The notes below the pieces were generated by a model, which saw only the letters and a list, made by a program, of their open reading frames with translations, was not told where the DNA came from and made no database searches. Position numbers and translations under genes: made by a program. Positions 1 to 9,200 of a stretch of 64,000 bases of DNA are shown piece after piece; within the stretch, counting starts at the first letter, position 1, and each line of letters opens with the position of its first letter. The stretch spans positions 204,039-268,038 of the forward strand of contig BCIJ01000011.1 of assembly GCA_001599935.1 (NCBI GenBank), written 5' to 3'. The stretch comes from Holtermannia corniformis. Its lineage: Eukaryota > Basidiomycota > Tremellomycetes > Holtermanniales.

Positions 1-37
1 CTCTGGATCCCGTTCTTCCCGTCACTCTTACACCACC

Positions 38-2450
38 ATGAGTCAAGGCGACATCACCAGAGTGCTCGAGTCGGTCATCGATGACCTCGAGTCTGAATCG
101 ACTTTGAAAAAGGTATGATCACTGGCCGTGCCGCGACGTGCAGCGTGCAAAGCTGATCAGAACACAGTCCATCCGTGAATCGATCGAACCATTGGAAGCG
201 ATTTCGAGGAGCACGGCGAGTATATTGAACCGCGCAATGGGTGCCTCAGCTGGTGATCGTGCGTGATGTGCTTCCTTTGTGTAGCTTCAGTCTGACCTAT
301 GCAAAGTGCATGGTATCGCTCAGCAGGCGCTTGACAAGCTGCAAGAAGCTCAAAGCGCGTGGCCAACAGTCGCAGCTCTCATACCGAAAAACGAGTACTA
401 CAAGTATGTATCGGTGCACCGATCATGGTCTCTGTTGACCCTTGTGCAGGTACAGCTTCACGTCGTCGAACATCCTCAAGGCGCTCACGCAGCATGCTGC
501 ATTGGCGTGGTTCTTGCTGCACGATGAGCTAGTGACGTTGAAACAGATCGAGGGGATTCTCGGCAGTGCGTAACGACTATCCGTTCCCGAAAGGCACTCG
601 CTCACTTTGAACCCAGTCAAGCCCGAATGGGCTGACCGTGTTCAGCTCGTGCCCGAAGAGTACTTGCAGGGCGTCATCGGTATGATTAATGAACTGGTGT
701 GTGCTACGATTGTGTACGGCCCAGGTCGCTGACGCTGTACAGGCTCGTTTGTCGACCAACGCCGTCACCGTGCAAAACTTTGATCTGCCCCTTCGCATCG
801 CCGAGTTTGTCAAGGATCTCTTTGCGAGCTTCTCCATCGTACGCCATCCCGCTCCGTTGCTTCCACCTCGCGTCTAACCGTGGATCAGCTCAACTTCCGA
901 AACGACGCACTGCGCCGCAAGTTTGACTCGATCAAGTACGACCTCAAGCGGTGCGAGGATGTCGTGTACGATTTGGCGCTCCGTGGGCTCATTGGAACCG
1001 GTGCATCTACCGGATCCAGCTCGTCTGCATCAACATCGCAAGAGACCAAGCCGACGGCAGTGCCTGCGCCGAGCCAGTCCGGTGCCGGCAAGCCTGCGTC
1101 AAAGGGTGCAAAGGACACGGATGCACAGCACGCGCACTTGATTTCGTTGGTCAAGCAGATGATCCCACCGCTCTCGCCCGAACTTCACAAGGGGCAAGCT
1201 GGTGAGTGCTCGGATGTGGCGCGGCTACTGTGTGCTGATAGACCAGGCCGCATCGGTGTGATTGGCGGTTCCGGAGAGTGCGTAGCTACTCTACCCGATG
1301 AGGCACCGGGCTGACAATCCCCAGCTACACCGGCGCGCCCTTCTTCTCGGCGTTTGGATCGCTACGTGTTGGCGCCGACCTAGCCCATGTCATCTGCGAG
1401 CCGACAGCCGGCGCAGTCATCAAGACCTAGTACGTTGTGTCAAGCACGCTGAGTACGTCAAAACTGACGCCGCAGCTCACCCGATCTGATCGTCCACGGG
1501 ATCCTGCACAAGGAAAGCTCAAAGGACGAGATCCGCGAGGGGTTGAAGGGCATCATGTCGCGTTTGGTGTGTGCTTGACGCTGCTGGTCATGAACCCACT
1601 AAGCTGACTCGCGTAGCATACGCTCGTGATCGGCCCCGGTCTTGGCCGCGACGAGCACATGCAGTTGTGTGCAAGGATCGCGCTCGAGCTCGCAAGGGAG
1701 CAGGATGGGATGGGCGTTGTCGTTGACGCGGATGGTTTGTTCCTCGTTGCGGTGCGTACAAGTCTCCTACGATGGCAATCGCTGATCGATGCAGAACGAC
1801 CCGTCGGTCGTGCTCGACTGGCCTGGCGTCCCGCGAGTCATCCTCACACCCAACGTGATGGAGTTCAAGCGTCTGTGCGACAAGATGGCAAGTCCTTATC
1901 GAGGCGCCTGCATAGCTGACCGTACTTGCAGGAGATCTCCACCGACGGTCCCTCGCAGGACGTCTGCTCAAAGCTAGCGCGCGCATTGCAAAACTTGACC
2001 ATCATTCAGAAAGGTCAACACGATGTCATCTCGAACGGTCTGCCGATCCCGACCGAGCTCGCCGCCACCAAGGGTGACGAGTTGCTGGTGCTGGAGAACG
2101 TGGTTCAGGGCGGGCTGAAGCGCGCCGGTGGACAAGGTGATTTGCTGAGTGGTTCTACAGCTGTGCTGCTTGCGTGGGGTAGCGAGTGGGTCAAGGGATC
2201 ATACGAGTGCGTACACGCATGCCGGTGCAGGGTTCATGCTGATCGCCCCGCTCACAGAAAGGTGGGCCACAAGGTTCCGTCGAAGGAGTTGGCCAAGCAT
2301 GTCTCCCTACTCGCCGCCTATGGCGCTTCGACATTCACTCGGACATGCTCTCGCCGGACGTTTGAAGAGCAAGGGCGAGCGATGCAGACTGAAGACATGC
2401 TCGGCAACATTGGTAAGGTGTTCGAAGAGGTGTTTGGCAAGCAGCACTAG
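38..2450 (+). CDS. Translin fused to ATP-dependent NAD(P)HX dehydratase
   Basis: Multi-exon gene starting at ATG 38 ([12 protein letters not shown]). The first half matches translin: [32 protein letters not shown] and a helical body ([19 protein letters not shown]). Translin binds nucleic acid and forms the C3PO nuclease with TRAX. The frame stays open past the translin end (about 1000) through a Ser/Thr/Ala/Pro linker (about 1000-1130) into a second domain: [14 protein letters not shown], a split [34 protein letters not shown]. That is the ATP-dependent NAD(P)HX dehydratase (CARKD/YKL151C family), which repairs hydrated NADH and NADPH. No in-frame ATG lies between the translin end and the conserved LISLVKQ start of the dehydratase, so a separate second gene is hard to draw. 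Introns include 113-167, 241-306, 404-449, 566-616 and one near 1199-1250. Stop at 2448-2450. Both identities are firm; the fusion is inferred from the open frame. Confidence 0.85.
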
Positions 2451-2588
2451 TGGACGGGCCGATTGTAGCATACGGTGTGAATAGACAGTCATCAGATGAT
2501 TCATGACACGCTCAATGGTGCATCACGCAAAACCCAGATCAAACGGCAGAACATACAACCTCCCTTTCCTCTCACCCCCATGAGCAGA

Positions 2589-3348
2589 CTACCAGTGCCC
2601 GCCTGGACCACCGCCGGGCATGGGCATACCGCCGCCGCCGCCTGGACCACCGCCGTGAAACCCACCGGGTCCACCACCGCCTGGGCCACCGAATCCGCCG
2701 CCGCCGTGGTGACCACCACCGCCGAATCCACCCGGACCATGGCCTCCGCCGCCATAGCCAGGACCACCACCATGGCCAAAGTCTTGCCCGCCGCCAAAGC
2801 CACCGTAGCCCGGACCCCCACCCCCGTAACCACCGCCGTGATTGCCCCCAAAGCCGCCCTGGCCCTGGTGATGTCCGCCGCCGGGCCCGCCGCCAAAGTG
2901 CTGACCTCCTTGACCGTAGGGCTGCTGGTGCCCGGCGCCGTACGGCTGTTGCTGGCCATATGGTGGTGCGCCGTATCCTCCGCCGCCACCGTATTGGTTG
3001 GGCTGCGCGACTCGGTCAGTGACGTCAAAGCACATTCCGTGCGCAGCAGCTCGCCTTGTGGCCGCCAAGGAGGCCGCCGATCATACCGCCCAAACCACCC
3101 CCGTGATGGCTTCCGCCGCCGCCGTAGCCGTGCTGACCTGACGGTTTGTTGTTGTACTTGCCAAAGGCGTTGTTGACCATATGGCCAGAGATCTGACCGG
3201 CAATCACATTGGCGAGACCACGATCACCTGGCTGACCTTCAGGCCCGCCCTGTTGAGGTGCGCCTTGCTGATGCTGGTATTGCTCTGTACCAGGAGCGGC
3301 CGGCTGGTTCATGTACGCTGCCGCTTCGCCGCCTTGGTTCGGGTTCAT
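2589..3348 (-). CDS. Glycine-rich low-complexity protein
   Basis: Two exons. Exon 1 starts at ATG 3348 (MNPNQGGEAAAYMNQ), has a Gln/Gly/Pro-rich stretch, then a conserved-looking segment (GLANVIAGQISGHMVNNAFG) and GGMIGGLLGGHK. Exon 2 is almost wholly Gly with Tyr, His, Gln and Phe (GYGAPPYGQQQPYG, GGGPGYGG repeats) and ends GGPGGHW at a TAG at 2589. The join needs a 52-nt intron at 3003-3054 with a GC donor (AAG|GCGAGC) and a CTGAC branch site; a GT donor inside it would leave an intron of only 31 nt. There is no signal peptide or membrane segment. Composition resembles prion-like or condensate-forming proteins, but I do not recognise the family and assign no function. Confidence 0.75.
3003..3054 (-). 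other. GC-AG intron in the glycine-rich gene
   Basis: Read on the minus strand the intron starts GCGAGC after AAG and ends GCGCAG, with CACTGACCG upstream of the acceptor. Length is 52 nt, like the other introns here. The only GT donor keeping frame would give 31 nt. Confidence 0.55.
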
Positions 3349-4039
3349 GATGGTGGTAGAAAAGTGAGTTGGGAATGCGCAGTATCAGTCGCTTATAGCG
3401 AGCGGCGTGGATGACGGCGTGGAGGAAAGGACGAGTCGGTGGCGAATCGGTCGATGCACCGCTTCACTCTGGACCACCGCCTTGTGAACAGTGGATCGCT
3501 GAGACGCTCAACTCAGACTGAATTCGCAATTCGACACGGGCGGGACGCTCACCGACAGCTTCCGCACCTTGGCGGTGGCTGACGGCTTTGAATAGACTGG
3601 GCGGTGATGCTACCCGCTTGCTACAGCTGGCGGCTGCACGAAAGGGTTGACCAACTCTACTGATGCATCCTGTGCAACTGACTAGTATCATGGGAGGTCG
3701 TTGCCTTTCACAACATCGACTGGTTGACGCCGAACCTACAGCAATTGCCGGCTCGGCCAGCCCCTGATGGACATTGTTCCAGCTGTAGACCCCCTTTGTG
3801 TCTCGAACCAAAGGTATCCGTTTCTGAGGCAGATGGTAGGCGTGCTTCCCCCTGCTGCGTGGTACTGAGGAGCAGCATTGCGAGACACCCAGCATTGATC
3901 CTCCTCTGATCTTCGCGCTGACTCCCATTACTTTCGTACAATTGACTCGCTGGCTCACACTCATTTGACTTACTGATTTCATAGACCTGGACATACCTCG
4001 ATCGACTGCTGTCGCCATCCGTCAAGCAGCTTGATCACC
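3349..4039. promoter_or_regulatory. Divergent intergenic region
   Basis: About 690 bases between the divergently transcribed glycine-rich and thaumatin-like genes. It should hold both promoters. I see no RNA gene, repeat or convincing coding exon in it. Confidence 0.4.
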
Positions 4040-5310
4040 ATGCTAACCCTCAACGCCGCCACCCTGCTCATCTTTCTTCCCTTGCTGTCCGCGCGCATCA
4101 TTACTCTGAAAAACTCGTGCAAACAGTCGCTTTCAATCGCCTACTCTGACTTGTCTTACCAAGGCAAGACACCAGATCATGTTCGGCTGGCAGACCTCGA
4201 ACCTTCGAAAACATACCCACTTGATGTGGGTCGCAAGTGGGAAGCAGGCCGGATCTGGGCTGGAGTGGGCTGTACCGGCTCCGAAGAGGCTGGCAACTTT
4301 CAATGTCTGAGTGGTCTTGTTCCGCCCTGGACATTAGGTGAGCTGCTTTGACTTGGATGAAGCTCTCCTGACCTGCCAGCCGAGTTCACCCTCGCTGACG
4401 CACAGGAGGCGGCTGTCCCGGACGATGCCCAAGACAACTTCGACGTCAGCATCGTTGATGGCTTCAACGTGCCAGTCGCAATCACATACGATGAGACCAA
4501 GTGCGGGATCGACGCTACGATCCCGCCAAAGTGCACAGGCAACATCAACGCCAAGTGTCCTCAAGTTCTTCGCACCTCGCTGGACCAAACGGGTGTCAAC
4601 CTAGGTTGCTATAGCGCTTGTCATGCCGGGTTTGGCAAGTCTCACCGCGACGAGTGATAGCATGCTGATGAGACTGTAGGCGATGAGAAATGGGGCAACC
4701 GTGATTGCTGCACCGGCGCGTATGGAGAGGATCCCCAGCTATGTGTGGCGGCCGGCGTCGACTTCTATGACCTGTTCAAGGACCTGTGTCCCGGAGCGTA
4801 CGCGGTGAGCTGCCTCTCAGTCCCAAGTTTGCTCACTACTAACTGTTACAGCATGCCTACGAGTGAGTGTCTCATTATCTCCTCTGTGCGCTGCTGACGC
4901 CCAGCAGTGAGGCGTCCAAAACTGCATTGCGCCAGTGCAAGGCGCAGAATGAACCAGACTACACTGTCGAGTTCTGCTCGGACTCCGCGGACTTTGAGGG
5001 CACGACTGACGGTGCGCCCGACTATGCTGACGACTACGCGAAAACCACCAGCCGCGCTACGACCTGGACTGCTCAGTTCACGCAAACCATGGGTCCACCT
5101 CGGTCGGGACCTGGCTCCGCACCGGCCACGCAGACGTCAGCGCCCGTGACGACAACAGGCGGCAGCGGCACGTCGTCCCCCACCGGCTGGACAGGTTCTC
5201 CCGGCGCCGGCTCGGGCACAAGCACGGGTACCGTCACTGCGACGAGCACAGCTACGGTGGGTGTCATTCTCTGCGTCGTGGTTGTATCCATCTTCAGTGC
5301 GGCATGGTGA
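4040..5310 (+). CDS. Thaumatin-like secreted protein, predicted GPI or membrane anchored
   Basis: Starts at ATG 4040 with a signal peptide (MLTLNAATLLIFLPLLSA). The thaumatin fold is shown by spaced cysteines and the motifs NSCKQSLSIAYS, FDVSIVDGFNVPVAI, CGIDATIPPKC, GCYSACHAGFG, DCCTGAYG and CPGAYAHAYD. Thaumatin-like proteins are secreted, often beta-glucan-binding wall proteins. After the domain comes a Thr/Ser/Gly-rich stalk, then a hydrophobic C-terminus (VGVILCVVVVSIFSAAW) ending at TGA 5308-5310, which suits a GPI or membrane anchor. Introns include a GC-AG intron at 4635-4679 and introns flanking an 11-nt exon at 4852-4862. A further possible intron (about 5256-5331) would remove the hydrophobic tail and extend the frame to a stop at 5556-5558 with a basic Arg/Lys-rich end. 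I give the unspliced end here; the extended form may be the real or an alternative product. Confidence 0.85.
4635..4679 (+). other. GC-AG intron (GCAAGT donor) in the thaumatin-like gene
   Basis: The 45-nt intron starts GCAAGT and ends CTGTAG. Splicing at the neighbouring GT (GTCTCA) would give an in-frame stop at once, whereas the GC donor restores HAGFG-DEKWG with the thaumatin pattern. Confidence 0.7.
4852..4862 (+). other. 11-nt microexon in the thaumatin-like gene
   Basis: CATGCCTACGA is flanked by TTACAG and GTGAGT. It supplies the HAYD of the conserved thaumatin CPxAYxxAYD motif, so it must be included. Confidence 0.8.
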
Positions 5311-5725
5311 TGCGAGCCTCTGCGCTCTCATAGACTGGCGAGCCACCTCGTGAGACGGTACCGACCATCGTCACGCACTCGTTGTTTCTCACATCCTTTA
5401 CGAGGCCGCCAGAGGCCGCGGCGGACGAGACGGCGACAGCAACGACGATCACGCCCTCAGCAACAGAATACACCATCACATATGGAGAAAGCCAGCCGAC
5501 TCAGTGCAAGCGCAAGCGACGGCGAAGGCGAAGGAGGGCACAACGGCAAGGTTTGTAGCGCTTGTATCTTCACAAAGGCAGCCTGGTGCGCCCATCGATG
5601 TGAAATATGTACATCAAAGCCAAGCTATGCATACTACACACGGTAGCATGGCAAGCATGACAAAGTACACCGTTCCGACCTGACGCGATGCCTCCACCGA
5701 CCTCCTCGCTGCCGTCCATGCCTCA

Positions 5726-6139
5726 TCAGAATGCAGGTTGCGGCCTTGACGGCTTGTACACATAGTCGCCCGGCTTCGGTGTGCCAGTGATGTAAACGTT
5801 GTACGCCCTGACAATGCGGTTGACCGTGGTCAGGTCAAGCTCGTGCGAGCTCTGGTAACCCCAGATTGTATCTTGAAACTTCTCAATGCCCTTGCCCGCC
5901 GCCAGGTGCTCCTTGGCTGTCTTGATCAGGATGGGGATCCATTGGATCTCACGCTGGTACGGCTCGAGCAGCTTGTCATCCTTGTTCTTCGCGACTTGCT
6001 CTGCGATGAAGATGATGCGCTCAATGGCGAGATCGTTGAACGGCTTGTCCGCCGCTTTGGGCTCTGGCTCGGCGAGGTCGTCCACATAAGTGGCAACCTC
6101 TTGCCTGATGTCACATGCGTTGAACTGGTAGCCCGCCAT
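5726..6139 (-). CDS. Small protein of unknown function (137 aa)
   Basis: Single-exon frame from ATG 6139 (MAGYQFNACDIRQEVATYVD) to TGA at 5726. It is mostly charged and helical, with an acidic Pro/Lys patch (EPEPKAADKP), a central segment ERIIFIAEQVAKNKDDK, and a Pro/Tyr-rich end (KPGDYVYKPSRPQPAF). No signal peptide, membrane segment or known motif is visible. It sits tail-to-tail with the thaumatin-like gene and upstream of the 5' to 3' run of the myosin gene's end. Reality as a gene rests on length without introns, composition and a sensible start. I do not recognise the family. Confidence 0.65.
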   Translation of the reverse strand: MAGYQFNACDIRQEVATYVDDLAEPEPKAADKPFNDLAIERIIFIAEQVAKNKDDKLLEPYQREIQWIPILIKTAKEHLAAGKGIEKFQDTIWGYQSSHELDLTTVNRIVRAYNVYITGTPKPGDYVYKPSRPQPAF

Positions 6140-6282
6140 CGCTGCTGTACAGACTCAAGCCAGCTCACAGCAGATTATAAGTCCTCGGTCTCTCAAACTT
6201 CCATTGTGCAGCCCTCCTGGCCATCCTTTCATAGTGTCCTCCGTTCATCACGGGTCGTCTCAGGGGGTTATCATACAACACT

Positions 6283-9200
6283 CTAAGTCCGTAGCGGCGA
6301 GGTCTCTGGGTCTAGCTGTGCGAGAAGATGCTTGAGCTGCTGTATGTCTTCGGTGAAGTGGGCGCTGGATCGGCTCGCGGCCAGTGGCTGTGGCGAGCCG
6401 TTGGTAGCTTGCAGGTCTTCCATGGCTAGCCAACTGGGAAATGTCAGCCCTGTTTGAGAGGCCAGGAGCGACATACTGATCCAGCTGTGAGCGTAAAGAC
6501 TTGGCTTTTGCTCGGAAATGAGAGAACATGGCTTGCTCGTACGGAAACGGCTGGTTGCCATCGCCATCAACATCCTGCGGCGTTGTCAGCCCGTCCTTGA
6601 CAACCAACAGAGATTTGGCCTACCTCAAATTGCCGGAGCCGTTCTTTGAGGAACTCCTTCTCCTCGCGCTCATCCTCTAGCTGCCGTCGGAGAGCGGCCA
6701 ACTGAGCTTCTGTCGGGGAGCCATTGGCCCGCGGTGACGAGCTGCCCTCGGGGTCCAAGCTGAGCTTGCGAAGCTGCGTAGACATGTCTCGACCGAGCAG
6801 GGCGTTGCTCTGCTGCAGCCCGCGCAGCAGCTCCGCGCGGTGAGCCGAATCACGAGGTGACGTACGTCCAATGACCCTCTGTAGTTCGGCCAATTGTCCC
6901 GTCAGGTCATCACACCGTTGCGTCGAAGCCTCCAGGGCCTGCTCGCGCCGAGTGAGCTCTGTCTGCAAGCTAGCGATGCGACCATCCTGCCCCGATCGCG
7001 CTGGGCTGGCGACAGTCGACAACTGCCGCTTCGAATCTTGCAAGTCCTTTTCAAGAGCAGCGGCGCGAGCCTCGGCACGCTGCCGAGCGCGGCGCTCGTT
7101 GTCCAATGCAGCGCTAGAGGATTCGGCATGTGTTGACGGCGCTTGCTTTGTCTTCTCCGTTCGTAGCATCTCCGCCTGTCTGGTGGCATCTTCCACCTCG
7201 CCAATCAGGCGATGACGGTGGACTTCCGAGGACTTGAGCTGCAGGACGAGGCGCTCGTTCTCCTTGATCTGCTCGGCCAGCTGACGATCGGTCACCTTCT
7301 TAGCAGATTCCAGCACGTGAACGTGCTCGACGATCGTCTTGTTTTCCCGAGACTTGAGCAAGGCGACGTCGGCCGTACGTTGCTTGAGTTCAGTGGCGGT
7401 CTTGGCCAGTTCTCGCTCAGCTTGCGACGCCGCGTTTCTGAGGGTGGCAATCTCGTGCTTGGTGTCGCCCATTTGCTTTTCGAGTCGTTGCCGCTTGAAC
7501 GTCTCTTCTTCAAGTCTCTTGACGGCGTCGTCCATGCGACGGGTCCAGTCCGCCTTTTCCTGCTCGGCCTCCAGCACAGCGTCTTCGAGCTCTACGTATT
7601 TGTCCTGAGACGCCTGCAGAGCGAGGTCGAGGTCCTGTAGTCGATGAGCCACTGCTTGGCCGATGCCATCTCACATACCTCGAGAGTCCGTTCAGCTTCG
7701 CTGAGATCCGCTGTGGTCGCTTCCAGCTTATCTCGCACGTCTCTCAGCTCAGCTTCAGCAACTTGGTGTGCTTTGTTCGCAGCGACAGCAGAGCTTTCGA
7801 GGTCCTTGATATTCTCGGCGGTGGAATGGATCTCCCGCTTGAGCCCTTCCAAGGAATGGTCGCGGGCGGCTAATTGCTTCTTGATCTCTGCAAGCTGATT
7901 CTCCAGGTCGCGAACCGCTGTTGAATGCTTTGAGCGCTCGGCAGCCAAGTCGGATTGCGCTGATGCCAGCTGAGCTCGGAGCCGCTCAAGCTCTTGCGCG
8001 CGGCTCTTGTCAGCTTCGGACCTCTTTGTGTCCTCCGAGGTTTTGGCAGCCATGACCTTTCGTAGGTCGTCTACCTCCTTTTGCAGGCTCTGGCGATCAC
8101 GCAGGCCAGTTTCAATCTCCTTGCTCCGCGCAACCAAATCGCGTTGCAGACCCTCGATGCGGCTATTGAGCTGCTCGACGGCCCTATCATGTGCAGCCTT
8201 GGCCTGCACTGCGCGCTCACCCTCAGAAGTCAACTTGGTGATATCAGCCTGCAATTGGCGCATCTTGCCCTCGAGCGTCGAGGTGACTTGTCGAGCTTCG
8301 TCGCGCTCGCTCCGAGCAGTCTTCATGTCGGCATGAAGGGCAGTGACTTGGCCCGCACCGCTCTCGCTGCGTCGCATCAGCACAGCCATCATCGATAGCG
8401 CCTACTCACGCCTTGCCCTTCTCGAGGCCGATCCTTCGCTCCAAGTCTGCGACAGTTGCGTCTGAGCGCTCCTTTTGCCTCTTGATGGCCTCTTCCTTCT
8501 GTGAGAGCTCGCGCTTGAGGTCTTCGAGCTGCTTCTGCAACTTGAGCCGTTCGCTGTCCATCTTCGAGATGTCGGCAGCCCGGTCATTCGACTGATCGAG
8601 CAGTTCGGCTTCGCGTTTGCGCCAGGCCGTGCCCTCCTGCTCTAGCATGCCAGCCTGCTCTACCAGAAGATCAAACTCTTGTCGGAGTTGCGCCTCCTTC
8701 TCTTGCGCCTGGGTAGCAGCCAAGACTGCAGCCTCGCGCTCTTCGTCGATTGCGTCGATGTCGGCCTGCAGGCCGGCAATGTTCTCCAAGAGTTCGGCTT
8801 CACGAGCCTTGGATCGCTCCAAGATGAGATCCTTTTCGACGCCAAGTTGCCGCTCCGAGGTCAAAGCGGCTTCGACTTTAGACTTGTCCGCTTCGAGCTT
8901 TGACCGGAGCTCTTCCATCTTTGCACGCTCTGCTGCGTCCCGTTCGGCACGTTCCTGTGCCATGGCCAGCTCTGCCTGTTTCTTGACCAGCTCGTCGTCT
9001 GTCCGAGTGGCGGCGAGCAGTGGTCGGACTTTGACGTACAGAGACCACCAGGGCCAGTCGCGAAGCGCAATGTACACACGGGCGTTGCGCTGAATGGTGC
9101 GGATGGCTTGTGTGCGGTTGAGAGTCTTGTTGGTTTTGCGCCGCGTGACATACATTCGCGCTGCCGCTTGGAAGCGTCGGAAGATGTCCGTGAGAAGGTG

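Noticed and set aside
1135..2450. NAD(P)HX dehydratase as a separate gene
   Set aside because: No in-frame ATG lies before the conserved N-terminal helix, and the frame is continuous with translin.
2496..3176. Plus-strand frame of 226 codons, Ala/Thr-rich
   Set aside because: It is the antisense of the glycine-rich exon; the GGC/GGT repeats force Ala/Thr/Pro on the other strand.
6871..8400. Several long plus-strand frames (for example 7212-7640 and 8007-8336)
   Set aside because: They are antisense shadows of the myosin coiled coil, whose codon pattern leaves opposite frames open.
8617..9093. Plus-strand frame of 158 codons
   Set aside because: It overlaps the myosin neck and coiled coil in antisense and is Ser/Arg-rich shadow sequence without known motifs.
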